64,000 nt of DNA from JBBRXZ01 sp038232415 (GTDB lineage: Bacteria > Patescibacteriota > Saccharimonadia > Saccharimonadales > UBA4665): positions 4,173 to 68,172 of the forward strand of contig JBBSHY010000002.1 of NCBI GenBank assembly GCA_038232415.1, in the 5' to 3' direction. A program made the translations under genes and the position numbers. A model generated the notes under the pieces. It did no database searches. It saw only the letters and a program-made list of their open reading frames with translations, and was not told where the DNA came from. Below, one piece after another: positions 40,647-49,566 of the stretch (position 1 is its first letter; each line of letters starts with the position of its first letter).

Positions 40647-41275
40647 AACCGTTTCCCACTACTTTTGCGGAGGTTACCCAGCCCTTATCCGAGTTGCTTA
40701 CTGACACGGCGGATAAAGATTTGCTTCGGCAGCTGATCGTCAAAAACTATGAAGTTCACCTTGGTTTAACTCCTGAGTTTGTGGATGCCATAACTGAAAC
40801 TGCCAGGCAGCCTTCCATACGTGAGTATTGCGCCCGAGACGGCTCTGAGCGGTTTAAAAATCGTGAATCCGCAGAATGCTGGCTTGCCAAAGGCCGGGCT
40901 GTTTTCCTGTTATTCAGGCGAACTAATGGCAGTGATGACTTGCATCTCGCAGGCTATGGCTGGGCCGGCCGGGCCGCCAGCCCGCACGTTCCGGGTGGTG
41001 AAACCACCTTTGCACTTCGCGTAAGTGAGACTGATCAAGGACATGGCCTGGCCGTTCCCTTCGCAAAACTTATTATTAGTGCTACGTCAGCTCTCTACGG
41101 TGCGCCACATATTTGGCTGGAAACCTGGGCATCAAACACCGGTGCCGTCCACATCTATCACAAACTTGGTTTTAAAACAGTAGCCCAAAAGGTTGGGCAG
41201 CGTCTTAAACCGGACGGCTCAACTGTGTCCGACACGCGCCTCTACATGACCCAACCCGTTGACTTGCCAAAGTAA
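40643..41275 (+). CDS. GNAT-family N-acetyltransferase
   Basis: 210 residues from a GTG that overlaps the glmM stop by 4 nt. The acetyl-CoA loop is in DQGHGLAVPFAKLIISA, followed by IWLETWASNTGAVHIYHKLGF, the usual alpha4-beta7 segment of GNAT enzymes. Translational coupling to glmM suggests, but does not prove, an amino-sugar or wall-related substrate. The N-terminal ~70 residues are not recognisable. Confidence 0.85.
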   Translation: MKPFPTTFAEVTQPLSELLTDTADKDLLRQLIVKNYEVHLGLTPEFVDAITETARQPSIREYCARDGSERFKNRESAECWLAKGRAVFLLFRRTNGSDDLHLAGYGWAGRAASPHVPGGETTFALRVSETDQGHGLAVPFAKLIISATSALYGAPHIWLETWASNTGAVHIYHKLGFKTVAQKVGQRLKPDGSTVSDTRLYMTQPVDLPK

Positions 41276-41394
41276 TTGTTTAATCCGCCAAACATAACAC
41301 TTTGCATGAAGCGTTTTTCTTTTTACTCATGCTTGCGGGCAAAATTCAAAGGTAGCAATAGAACTAAATAAAATGGTATAATTATATAAGTGCT

Positions 41395-42222
41395 TTGAAA
41401 ACATACATACTATTACTTAAACACAAAATTCATTGGCTGCACCTTGCTGCTTTTGTTGTTATTATAGGGGCATTCACCTCAGTTACTTTACAACAATACG
41501 CGTCACAGGTGTTTTACGCCAATAGTTATGCTATAACCGGGCAAGCCGTAGCAGTACGGCCTCCTTCTAGTGTTAGTGTTCGCAAACATACAAACTCTAA
41601 TAGTTCATATAATAATCGTACAGCCACAAATTTAGCTCAAAATATCCCAACGACTAATAAACAATCGCCGCCTGTTGTTTCCACTCCATCAGCTACAACC
41701 CAAGTAGTTAAACCAAAAATAACTAATCAAGCTGCTCCAGCTTCACCACCAAGCTCCACTCCTACGCCAGCCTCTTCTGTACCACCAGCTGGAGGGCCGG
41801 TAAATGATATAGCAACTGAGACAATCTGTCCGGGTCAGTCGTCGATAGCTAACACCACTTTGGTATTGGTCTGCATGACAACTTACGCCAGAACCCAGCA
41901 CAGCATGGGCGGTGTTAGCAGTAACGGTTCTCTGATGGCAGCAGCAACGGCAAAAGTTCAGGATATGCTTACCTGCGGCTACTCTCACACCGCTTGCGAG
42001 CGTTCTTTTAATTATTGGTTTGCCGTTAAAGGCTATGTAGGCAGATGCAGTGCTGAAAATATTGCCCAAGGCCAGCAAACACCAGGTGAAGTATTTATTG
42101 CCTGGATGAATTCATCGGGGCATAGAGCAAACATATTAAATGCTGTTTATCAGCATATAGGTGTAACCGTTGTCCCTAGCAATAGCGGGAATTTATGGGC
42201 CATGGAGCTTGGCGGCTGCTAA
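41395..42222 (+). CDS. CAP/SCP domain extracellular protein
   Basis: 275 residues from a TTG 12 nt after TATAAT (41377-41382). One N-terminal membrane helix or uncleaved signal (HLAAFVVIIGAFTSVTL), then ~100 residues rich in Ser, Thr, Pro and Asn as a stalk, then a C-terminal CAP domain (about 150-275): RTQHSMGG, CGYSHTAC, ENIAQGQ and HRANILNAVYQHIGV with the conserved His and Glu. Four to five cysteines could form disulfides outside the cell. CAP proteins occur widely as secreted factors; substrate unknown. Unlike most, it is displayed rather than freely secreted. Confidence 0.87.
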   Translation: MKTYILLLKHKIHWLHLAAFVVIIGAFTSVTLQQYASQVFYANSYAITGQAVAVRPPSSVSVRKHTNSNSSYNNRTATNLAQNIPTTNKQSPPVVSTPSATTQVVKPKITNQAAPASPPSSTPTPASSVPPAGGPVNDIATETICPGQSSIANTTLVLVCMTTYARTQHSMGGVSSNGSLMAAATAKVQDMLTCGYSHTACERSFNYWFAVKGYVGRCSAENIAQGQQTPGEVFIAWMNSSGHRANILNAVYQHIGVTVVPSNSGNLWAMELGGC

Positions 42223-42238
42223 CAGTTGTACCAAATAT

Positions 42239-43081
42239 TTACCGGAAAACTATGGTGCGCTGGTTGTGGAGGATGATCCGATGTTGTAAAAACGCGGCGG
42301 TTGCTTTTAGAAGAACTCTTCTCTCGATATCTTGGCCAGCTTGGATCATGTCATTAACCGAGTACTGATGCGTTACCGGTAAAACCTCTTGGGCAATAAT
42401 CGCCCCTGCGTCTAACTCGGCGGTAACGTAGTGAGCCGTAGCTCCAATTACTTTTACGCCGTGTTCCCAAGCCTGGTGATAGGGCTTCGAGCCTTTAAAC
42501 GCCGGCAGAAAACCATGATGAATATTAATAATGCCTTCAGGAAACTGGTCAACAAAGTTAGCCGACAGTATCTTCATAAAGCGGGCGAGAATGATAACAT
42601 CAATGCTGGACTTATGAATATAGCTAAGGATTTTTTGCTCGGCTTCGGATTGGTTGTCGTTTTCATACGGAACATAATGAAACGGTATATTGTACTGGCC
42701 CGCCAGCTCAGACAATTTTTGCTGATTGCTGATTATCAGGGGAATCTCGCATTGGAGCTGGCCCGTTTGCTGCCGTATAAGTATTTCCTGAAGACAGGCG
42801 GCCTCAGTGCTTACCAGAAGGGCAAGCCTTACCGGTCTCGTAAAATTATATATGCCTAGCCGGGCTTCTAGTTTGGACGATAAATGTTCAAGCTCTTTTT
42901 TAAGCTCCTGCTGGGTAATATTAAGTTTGTCACAGTCGGCACTAATACGCATGAAGAACCAGTTTGTTTCCGTATGTTCCTCTAACGAAAGTATATTGGC
43001 ATTAGTACGAAAAAGTATTCCGCTATACTGAGCCACTATGCCCGGCTGGTCAGGACAAGAAATGAGCAAAATAATCTGCAT
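42239..43081 (-). CDS. purU: formyltetrahydrofolate deformylase
   Basis: 280 residues. N-terminal ACT domain (ILLISCPDQPGIVAQYSGILF) and C-terminal formyltransferase-type domain with INIHHGFLPAFKG (catalytic Asn, His) and AELDAGAIIAQ (catalytic Asp). It releases formate and tetrahydrofolate from 10-formyl-THF; the ACT domain senses Met or Gly in relatives. TATAAT lies 6 nt before the ATG (43088-43093), so the mRNA is leaderless. Single gene, convergent with the CAP gene. Confidence 0.94.
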   Translation of the reverse strand: MQIILLISCPDQPGIVAQYSGILFRTNANILSLEEHTETNWFFMRISADCDKLNITQQELKKELEHLSSKLEARLGIYNFTRPVRLALLVSTEAACLQEILIRQQTGQLQCEIPLIISNQQKLSELAGQYNIPFHYVPYENDNQSEAEQKILSYIHKSSIDVIILARFMKILSANFVDQFPEGIINIHHGFLPAFKGSKPYHQAWEHGVKVIGATAHYVTAELDAGAIIAQEVLPVTHQYSVNDMIQAGQDIERRVLLKATAAFLQHRIILHNQRTIVFR

Positions 43082-43173
43082 GATTGCATTATAACGGAAT
43101 TATTCTATTAAATTCAAAAATCCGCTTTAATAATGGCCGAGATATGTTTAAAGCTCTCTGATATGATGGTCTC

Positions 43174-44043
43174 ATGAATATCGCTCTGGCTACTTCTCAG
43201 AATTTTCCGAACGGTTATCACGACACTGAGCAATTGCTTAATGAATGTAAATCCAAAGACCACAACGCCTCATTACAAGTATGGGATTCATATTCGGTAG
43301 ATTGGAGTTCATTTGATATTGTCTTTCTGCATACCCCGTGGGACTATACTCAAAAATATCAGCAATTTTTGCAGTGGTGTGAAGTAGTCTCCAAACAATC
43401 CCACTTAATCAATCCTTACTCCGTAGTGCGGTGGAATACCAGCAAAACTTATCTATTTGATTTACAAAAAGCCGGAATTACCATTCCTGCTACAAAACTT
43501 TATCCCAAAGAGTCTCTCAACTTTGATTATACATCTGACTTTCTAACTGCAGTTAAATGCGGGGTAGTGGTTAAGCCAGTCATAGATGTGGGCGGTAAAA
43601 ATGCCCATAGGTTTGACTCACTTGATGAAGCTCTCAATGCTGATGTTACAGAGGAGCTACATAAACGTTTTGATTTACTCGTACAAGCCTACGATCCACG
43701 GGTAAAAACAGAGGGCGAATACTCAGTGATATATATCGGGGGTAAACCGAGTCATTGTATCCTCAAGAAACCTGCTGCCGGAGAGTTCCGCGTACAGGAT
43801 ATTCATGGCGGTAGTGTGGAATCGGTGGAGCTCACAGATACCATAGCTAGTTTTGGTCAATCTATACTAAGGTCTATTGCTGGAAAACCAGCGTATGCCC
43901 GCATTGATTTTATCGGAGCAGAAAACCCCTCGCTCATTGAGCTGGAACTGATTGAGCCAGAACTATTCTTACGATTCTCGACTCATGCTTATAGGTTACT
44001 TGTTGACGCGCTAGTAAATCATTTGCGAACTAATACTAAGTAG
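43174..44043 (+). CDS. ATP-grasp ligase family protein
   Basis: 289 residues. The ATP-grasp core is seen in VVVKPVIDVGGKNAHRF, LVQAYDPRVKTEGEYSVIYI, and YARIDFIG with ELELIEPELFLRF supplying the metal-binding Glu pair. The ending EPELFLR is shared with the glutathione-synthetase/DcsG group of stand-alone ligases that join a carboxylate to an amine. Substrates unknown. TATGAT (43162-43167) is 6 nt before the ATG. Monocistronic. Confidence 0.85.
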   Translation: MNIALATSQNFPNGYHDTEQLLNECKSKDHNASLQVWDSYSVDWSSFDIVFLHTPWDYTQKYQQFLQWCEVVSKQSHLINPYSVVRWNTSKTYLFDLQKAGITIPATKLYPKESLNFDYTSDFLTAVKCGVVVKPVIDVGGKNAHRFDSLDEALNADVTEELHKRFDLLVQAYDPRVKTEGEYSVIYIGGKPSHCILKKPAAGEFRVQDIHGGSVESVELTDTIASFGQSILRSIAGKPAYARIDFIGAENPSLIELELIEPELFLRFSTHAYRLLVDALVNHLRTNTK

Positions 44044-44072
44044 CCCCTTCGAAGATTCTCATCTATATCTCA

Positions 44073-44486
44073 CTATGGCCATCGAACCTCGGGGCTGTAG
44101 GCTTCCAGTATTTCGGCGTAGGGTGTTTTGTCGGTGCTGACCAGGACTGATACTGAGACAACAGTGGAATACTTTTTATTGTCAGAGTCCTCGCTTATGA
44201 TGTCAGGGAAAATATTACGATAGACAGCTTTAGTCTCGCGCATAAATTTAACGCCATGGTCACGGAAGGCTTTGCCCATAGATTTGCCATCCAGAATTTC
44301 ACGATGCACAGCGTCAAATTTATCTACGCCGGTCTTTATAAATGTAACAAATGATAGTTCTAAAAGTTTGCCGCTTAGTTTAGACTTCGTGCAGATAATT
44401 CGTGTAGTATCTGACTGATAAAGTATTTTCAATTCTGTTGGTCCGAATTGCTGTTCCAGAATGTCACTGGAAAGATTATTCGTCAT
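44073..44486 (-). CDS. conserved hypothetical protein
   Basis: 137 residues, not assigned. Mixed alpha/beta and soluble: LKILYQSDTTRIICTKSKLS and LLELSFVTFIKTG look like a beta-sheet, followed by a helical part and the strand STVVSVSVLVST. The succession recalls chorismate-lyase-like folds, a weak impression only. Its start overlaps the stop of the exoD-like gene by 1 nt, so the two are co-translated; it may assist that membrane protein. Confidence 0.65.
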   Translation of the reverse strand: MTNNLSSDILEQQFGPTELKILYQSDTTRIICTKSKLSGKLLELSFVTFIKTGVDKFDAVHREILDGKSMGKAFRDHGVKFMRETKAVYRNIFPDIISEDSDNKKYSTVVSVSVLVSTDKTPYAEILEAYSPEVRWP

Positions 44487-45106
44487 CAGAAGAAGTGCGT
44501 AAGGCCGCTATATAAAGCCGTGCCAGCAGCAACTTCCAGTCCGATGCCGATACTGCCCAGAATTAAGCCAATTATGATGAATAAGCTGTCTTCCAGAATA
44601 AGCCCTAACGAGATAACTACTACGCCTAGAGCCGGAAGCGTATCAAGGCCGGAAAAAGGCGGGGCTACAAAAGCCGCGACCGTAAAGATTAACACGACAA
44701 CGCCGATGGTGGACAAGACAGGCGTGTGAGCCAGCAGGCTGCCGAGCCTGCGCCGTGATAAACGTTCAAACCACTTAATAATGCCTATCAGACGTGCGCC
44801 GCCTTTGCCCTTGCCAAATTTGCCAATGTCAACTTTCAGCCAACGAGTCGGTAACCAAATAGTTTTACGGCCGACAATCAGCTCCAAGCAAACTAACATA
44901 GCAATTAGTTCAGTTACGTGAGTAATGCCGCCAGTCGGTATAGGCAAAGCCGGCAGAGCCAGCATCAGTAAAAAGATAATCGCGAAGGACTTTTCGGCAA
45001 ATACGTGGATCAAGCCTGCTAAAGAAGTATCTTTACCTGTCTTCAACCAATTTTCTAATACTTTGCTAAAGGGCGCAGATGATTTAGAGCTAAGATGTTT
45101 AGTCAT
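44486..45106 (-). CDS. ExoD-family membrane protein
   Basis: 206 residues from the ATG at 45106; the open frame runs on to 45202, but TATAAT at 45113-45118 is 6 nt before 45106 and a divergent gene starts at 45138. The ExoD signature is LALPALPIPTGGITHVTELIAMLVCLELIVG, here in two parts, with RRRLGSLLAHTPVLSTIG, and about five membrane helices. ExoD proteins affect exopolysaccharide production in rhizobia; the molecular role is unknown. Co-translated with the small protein downstream. Confidence 0.82.
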   Translation of the reverse strand: MTKHLSSKSSAPFSKVLENWLKTGKDTSLAGLIHVFAEKSFAIIFLLMLALPALPIPTGGITHVTELIAMLVCLELIVGRKTIWLPTRWLKVDIGKFGKGKGGARLIGIIKWFERLSRRRLGSLLAHTPVLSTIGVVVLIFTVAAFVAPPFSGLDTLPALGVVVISLGLILEDSLFIIIGLILGSIGIGLEVAAGTALYSGLTHFF

Positions 45107-45137
45107 GACGCCATTATAGCTGTTATAGTTGTAAACA

Positions 45138-45524
45138 ATGAAATTAGATCCTCCTGTAATAGTTAGTGGCATCGTGACCAAGTTTAAGGGTAATGGCCGC
45201 AAGTTGGGTTATCCGACAGCTAACCTAATTACTAAAACCGAGCTGAAAGATGGGGTTTACTTTGGTTTCGCCGGCCTGGCAGATTGGTCAAACCACCCAG
45301 CTATCATTTTCATTGGCGTACCAACGACTTTGGGTGATAACGAGCGCCGTGTAGAAGCTTACTTGTTGGATATCCCAGACAAAGATTATTACGGCCAGGA
45401 ATTGAGCTTAAACATTCAATACTATCATCGTCCCAACCAGACTTTTGAGAATGTTGATGAACTTCTAAAAGTCATGCATGACGATGAAGCCCGTGCGCGG
45501 CAATGGTTCGCCTCTTTAAACTAA
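45138..45524 (+). CDS. stand-alone riboflavin kinase
   Basis: 128 residues, only the flavokinase half of the usual bifunctional RibF. VSGIVTKFKGNGRKLGYPTANL has the ATP- and riboflavin-binding loop, and FIGVPTTLGDNERRVEAYLLD the conserved core with the catalytic Glu. It would make FMN; the FAD-synthetase half is absent here, so FAD must come from another enzyme or the cell uses only FMN. TATAGT (45124-45129) is 8 nt before the ATG, back to back with the promoter of the exoD-like gene. Confidence 0.88.
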   Translation: MKLDPPVIVSGIVTKFKGNGRKLGYPTANLITKTELKDGVYFGFAGLADWSNHPAIIFIGVPTTLGDNERRVEAYLLDIPDKDYYGQELSLNIQYYHRPNQTFENVDELLKVMHDDEARARQWFASLN

Positions 45525-45554
45525 GAGCTTAAATAATTTAAGCCAGGCACAACG

Positions 45555-46253
45555 TTACCGAATCCATCCTATAGCGATGATAGCTATAAAAGGTGCAAAA
45601 AAGGGTAGTCCAACCAAGAACATAATTAGATAGAAGCCTAACTCACCTTCATCAAGGTGAAGTTTCTGCGTAATACGAGTTGCTAAATTCAGCGCGGCAC
45701 CCAAATAATTAGTCTTTAGTACCACGTAATTCATTATGTATTGCAGCTCTATAGCTATTACCAGGATTACGTTTTTTAACGCGGAGCTATTATCATAAAA
45801 ATCTAGTGCTGCTATAAACAGCGTCATTATTGAGAATAAAGTTGCAACGGCACGTATTGTTAACTGGGTTACAGAAACTTCTTTAACAGACGATGTATTT
45901 CTAGGTAAAAAATAAGAGGCTGATCCAATTACGATAAGCCACAAGTGTATAGGCGGTATCACAACGCCGGGAGCAACTGATGGCTTAAAAATGGATAACA
46001 TTTCGGCTATAACAATTAGAAACCAGCAGAACATCAAAACAGGCAATGCCAGTATTTTAAAGATCAGCCAACTCTTACTGTGAAAAATACGATTGGCGGC
46101 TTGGACCAACTGCCACGTAAACATAATTGCCAAGACAATGCTAAGCGTTACGAAAGCTTCGTAGCCATTACTGCCATATATAAAGGCCAGGAGAATATTG
46201 GCTACAGCTACTATAGTGACAAAATAAATACTTTTTGACGTGTCAAGAAACAT
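45555..46253 (-). CDS. multi-pass membrane protein
   Basis: 232 residues from the ATG at 46253, which has AGGAAGAG upstream; the frame is open into ahcY to 46313 but that part is unlikely. Seven hydrophobic segments are visible, e.g. IYFVTIVAVANILLAFIYG, LIFKILALPVLMFCWFLIV and LGFYLIMFLVGLPFFAPFIA. No family recognised and no charged catalytic motifs inside the membrane. It lies 22 bp after ahcY and is probably the last gene of that operon. Confidence 0.7.
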   Translation of the reverse strand: MFLDTSKSIYFVTIVAVANILLAFIYGSNGYEAFVTLSIVLAIMFTWQLVQAANRIFHSKSWLIFKILALPVLMFCWFLIVIAEMLSIFKPSVAPGVVIPPIHLWLIVIGSASYFLPRNTSSVKEVSVTQLTIRAVATLFSIMTLFIAALDFYDNSSALKNVILVIAIELQYIMNYVVLKTNYLGAALNLATRITQKLHLDEGELGFYLIMFLVGLPFFAPFIAIIAIGWIR

Positions 46254-46275
46254 AGTTAGACTCTTCCTGTTAGTT

Positions 46276-47577
46276 CTAGTAGCGGTAGTGGTCGGCTTTG
46301 TATGGACCGTCAACCGGTAAATCCAGATAGGCCGCCTGTCCTTGAGTCAGTTTAGTGAGATGCCCGTTAAGGGCAGTGACATGCACGGCGGCTACCTTTT
46401 CATCAAGTTCTTTAGGTAAACGGTAAACACCGATTTCGTAAGGTTTGGTGTAAAGCTCGATCTGACCCAATACCTGGTTAGAAAAAGAATTGGACATTAC
46501 AAATGATGGGTGCCCTGTGGCATTACCCAGATTAACCAGCCGGCCTTCCGACAGCACAATTAGCCGCTGACCGCCCGGCATTATGTACAAGTCTACCAGC
46601 GGTTTAATAGTTTCTTTTTTGATACCTTTTAGCTTATTAAGCTGTTGGATCTGGATCTCGTGGTCAAAGTGGCCGATATTGCAGACGATGGCTGTGTCTT
46701 TCATAGCTTTCATATGTTTTAGGGTAATAATGTCTTTACAGCCCGTGGCAGTTACAAAGATGTCGGCGACAGGAGCGGCTTCATCCATGGTAACGACTTC
46801 ATAACCCTCCATTAAGGCTTGCAAGGCGCAAATAGGGTCTATCTCTGTAATCAGCACCCGGCAACCAAAAGCTCTCAAAGACTGAGCGCTGCCTTTACCG
46901 ACGTCGCCGTAACCGGCCACCACGGCGACTTTGCCGGCTACCATTACATCTGTGGCGCGTTTAATGCCATCCATCAGCGATTCACGGCAACCATACAGGT
47001 TATCGAACTTGGATTTGGTAACGCTGTCGTTGATATTGATCGCCGGGATTTTAAGCCTTCCTTCCTTTAAGTACTGGTGTAGTTGCATAACACCAGTGGT
47101 TGTCTCTTCGGAGACACCTTTGATTTCGCTTAGCAATTCCGGATGCTTGTCATGCACTAAACCGGTCAGGTCGCCGCCGTCATCCAGCAGCATATTAGGG
47201 CCTGTGCCATCAGGGAAAAGCAGAGTTTGCTCCACGCACCACCAATACTCTTTTTCGCTTTCACCTTTCCAGGCGAATACCGGCGTGCCGGCTTTGGCTA
47301 TGGCCGCAGCAGCATGATCCTGTGTAGAAAATATATTACAAGAAGACCAGCGGACGTCGGCACCCAGATCTTGCAAGGTCTCAATCAGCACGGCAGTTTG
47401 GATGGTCATGTGGATTGAACCGGCGATACGCGCTCCCGCTAAAGGTTTTGTTTTACCGTATTCCTGACGCAAAGCCATCAGTCCCGGCATTTCTTTCTCG
47501 GCCAGAGTTATCTCTGCCCTGCCAAAGTCGGCCAGCTTAATATCTTTAACTTTATAATCCTTATTATCTTTAGACAT
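46276..47577 (-). CDS. ahcY: adenosylhomocysteinase
   Basis: Hydrolyses S-adenosylhomocysteine to adenosine and homocysteine. 433 residues. Motifs: GARIAGSIHMTIQTAVLIET, NINDSVTKSKFDNLYGCRES, the NAD loop VVAGYGDVGKGSAQSL, and LVNLGNATGHPSFVMSNSF; it ends in PYKADHYRY, the usual C-terminal Lys/Tyr that reaches the NAD of the next subunit. Two bp downstream of a PfkB kinase likely to phosphorylate the adenosine, pulling the reversible reaction forward. Confidence 0.96.
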   Translation of the reverse strand: MSKDNKDYKVKDIKLADFGRAEITLAEKEMPGLMALRQEYGKTKPLAGARIAGSIHMTIQTAVLIETLQDLGADVRWSSCNIFSTQDHAAAAIAKAGTPVFAWKGESEKEYWWCVEQTLLFPDGTGPNMLLDDGGDLTGLVHDKHPELLSEIKGVSEETTTGVMQLHQYLKEGRLKIPAININDSVTKSKFDNLYGCRESLMDGIKRATDVMVAGKVAVVAGYGDVGKGSAQSLRAFGCRVLITEIDPICALQALMEGYEVVTMDEAAPVADIFVTATGCKDIITLKHMKAMKDTAIVCNIGHFDHEIQIQQLNKLKGIKKETIKPLVDLYIMPGGQRLIVLSEGRLVNLGNATGHPSFVMSNSFSNQVLGQIELYTKPYEIGVYRLPKELDEKVAAVHVTALNGHLTKLTQGQAAYLDLPVDGPYKADHYRY

Positions 47578-47579
47578 GT

Positions 47580-48536
47580 TTACAACTCTATTTCTTCATT
47601 AAAATTTTCTTGATAACGGCTTAGTATCTCCTGCCTGGATAACACGTGCTGCGTACCATGCTGCTCAATAATTAATGAGGCCATCGCCGCGCCCAATTGC
47701 CCGCAAATGAGCAAGTCCCATTGTCGCAAGTATCCATATAAAAAGCCAGCGCGGTAAGCGTCGCCCGCACCGGTTGGATCAATTACTTGCTTAGGTTTGG
47801 CAATACCCACATTTATTGGCGAGTCTACTTTTTTACCCTCAATAATCGAGCCATCTTTGCCAAGAGTGGTGATGAGCAGCGACACCTGAGTTGGTAACTC
47901 GGTTTGAGAAATGCTAACTCTATCACACAGCACGCTGCGTTCATAATCATTTAATAGAACAATCTCGGCTGCGGCCACGCCTGCTTGTAAATCAGTTGAA
48001 TCGCTGGAAACCTGTTGCCCGGGGTCATAGACCAATCTTAGTTTGTAAAGTTGACATTCTTTAACCTGACGGTTCATAGCAGCCGGGTCATGAGCCGAAA
48101 TCATCACCACGGCGTTTTTACCTTGCCACGGTTTAAAACTTAAAGACATGCTGTCAGCCATAGCTCCCGGATAAAAACCGCCGACCTGGCTGTCCTCGCT
48201 ATCTGTAATAACGTTAAAAGAAGCGGTAGGCAACTGGCTGAAGTAAATGTACGATGTATCAACCCCAAGCTCAGCTAAACTACTGATATAATTTTGGGCA
48301 TCTGCTCCGACTGAACCCAATAGAACCGGCTGCTCTCCCAGCAGCGCCAGGTTACTGGTAATGTTAGCACCTATGCCGCCCCTTGTATCTTCAAGCTTGT
48401 CAAGGAGTGTACTGAGCGAAAGAACATGAAGCTTATCAGGTTTGATCAAGTCTCTATATCGTCCCGAAAAGTTCATAATACGGTCGATAGCTATAGAACC
48501 ACAGACAATAATTTTAGGAAGTTCAGGTTTAGGCAT
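47580..48536 (-). CDS. PfkB-family carbohydrate/nucleoside kinase, probable adenosine kinase
   Basis: 318 residues. N-terminal VCGSIAIDRIMNF and GGIGANITSNLALLG, and the C-terminal catalytic PTGAGDAYRAGFLYG with the base Asp, are PfkB signatures. The dimer-less small form with GxxxxN motifs resembles archaeal-type nucleoside kinases. The immediately adjacent ahcY (2 bp) makes adenosine, so adenosine kinase is the best inference. TATACT 8 nt before the ATG gives a near-leaderless start; GGAG is also present there. Confidence 0.86.
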   Translation of the reverse strand: MPKPELPKIIVCGSIAIDRIMNFSGRYRDLIKPDKLHVLSLSTLLDKLEDTRGGIGANITSNLALLGEQPVLLGSVGADAQNYISSLAELGVDTSYIYFSQLPTASFNVITDSEDSQVGGFYPGAMADSMSLSFKPWQGKNAVVMISAHDPAAMNRQVKECQLYKLRLVYDPGQQVSSDSTDLQAGVAAAEIVLLNDYERSVLCDRVSISQTELPTQVSLLITTLGKDGSIIEGKKVDSPINVGIAKPKQVIDPTGAGDAYRAGFLYGYLRQWDLLICGQLGAAMASLIIEQHGTQHVLSRQEILSRYQENFNEEIEL

Positions 48537-48582
48537 GCTGCTCCAGTATATTTGTCTAGTATGAACAGAGTCAAGACGACAT

Positions 48583-48729
48583 TTAAGGCAAGTGCTGGCC
48601 GCCTGTTACACCTAGGACTTCAGCAGTCACAAAGCTAGATTCCTGAGAGGCGAAGAATACATAAGCCGGCGCTACCTCAGCCGGAATCAGCACCGGTTAC
48701 TAAAGCTTTCCTTCTGTAAAATTTTTCAT
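48583..48729 (-). pseudogene. short-chain dehydrogenase/reductase stub with internal deletion
   Basis: From an ATG at 48729 the sequence begins MKNFTEGK, shifts one base, and reads ALVTGADSG, the start of the SDR cofactor loop TGxxxGxG. It then jumps at a CCGGC junction to PAEVAPAYVFFASQESSFVT and EVLGVTGG, the C-terminal end of the same family (usually PAEVAPAYVFLAS...TGxVLxVNGG), ending at TAA. About 200 central residues, including the catalytic Ser-Tyr-Lys, are gone. The gene is dead; it shows loss by a large internal deletion, perhaps through short direct repeats. Confidence 0.8.
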
Positions 48730-48870
48730 TTTTTGATGTCAGAGTTCTTAAAAGGCTTGCCCGTGTGATCTACCAAAAAGAGTAACTACCTAAAGTAGAG
48801 TCTTTTTCGGTTTTAGAATCTACTTGCGTACACTACTTTTTACATTAAAGCCAGTATCTATTAATACAAG

Positions 48871-48899
48871 TTGACTTAGTTACACTTTAGTTGTATCAT
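48871..48899 (+). promoter_or_regulatory. promoter of the surface-protein pair
   Basis: TTGACT (48871-48876), 17-nt spacer, TATCAT (48894-48899), 7 nt before the ATG; leaderless. Confidence 0.75.
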
Positions 48900-48906
48900 T
48901 TTAGAT

Positions 48907-49566
48907 ATGAATGATTCCGTGGAGCCAGGACAGACGACTATCTTTGATCAAACTGCTCCCGTAAAGCCTATGCAACCGCAGGGCGAAGATCCGGCCCTTC
49001 CAGATAGATCGGCTAAACCAATTTTATATTCCCGGTTAGACTCATCGCCGTGGACACGACCTTTGGATCGTATCCGTCGGCCGGCGCCAAGCCAAGATGA
49101 TGGCTCGGACTTGAGCGACTTGATTAAAGACCTCAATTTTGGCCTAGATGACATAACGGCTGATGAGGATAAGCAGGAGCAAGCTCAAGCTACTAAGCCA
49201 GTGCCGGATGAGCCACCCATGGCTTCAGTGGCAGAGGTCCCCTCACCTATAAAAGTACAAAAATTAACTCGCTCCCAGCCAGTTGCTATGGCGGAAGCTA
49301 CAACGAACGTACCTAAAAGCCGTCGCTTGTCTATCTTTAATATCTTTTTACTCATGGTGGTCGTGGGTGCCAGCATGGGAGCGGGGTACATGTTATCAAG
49401 CTATCCACCTCCGACCCATTCCGCTGCTCCGTCGGTGGTTAATTATCAAACGGAGGCTGAATGGCAAAAAGCCCAAGCCCAATGGGAGTGTACGCTGAGG
49501 CAGTATCAGGCTAAGCAACAGCCAGCCAGTAATAATAAATCGAAGGAGATAACATGCGCAAATTAA
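48907..49566 (+). CDS. single-pass membrane protein, first of a surface-protein pair
   Basis: 219 residues. The first ~140 are hydrophilic, acidic and proline-rich, probably disordered and cytoplasmic; a membrane helix lies at about 143-166 (IFNIFLLMVVVGASMGAGYML); the last ~50 are outside and include EAEWQKAQAQWECTLRQYQ. That Trp/Gln-rich segment resembles one in the next protein (QLSDWQANLKRWEAQ), so the two may interact or derive from a duplication. No family recognised. Its end overlaps the next gene by 13 nt. Confidence 0.75.
   Translation: MNDSVEPGQTTIFDQTAPVKPMQPQGEDPALPDRSAKPILYSRLDSSPWTRPLDRIRRPAPSQDDGSDLSDLIKDLNFGLDDITADEDKQEQAQATKPVPDEPPMASVAEVPSPIKVQKLTRSQPVAMAEATTNVPKSRRLSIFNIFLLMVVVGASMGAGYMLSSYPPPTHSAAPSVVNYQTEAEWQKAQAQWECTLRQYQAKQQPASNNKSKEITCAN

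Larger units (their letters stand above)
48537..48906. other. interval between the kinase and surface-protein genes
   Basis: About 370 bp without an intact gene. It contains the PfkB promoter, the SDR stub at 48583-48729, and the promoter of the 48907 gene. The remainder (about 48730-48865) shows no structure I can name. Confidence 0.6.
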
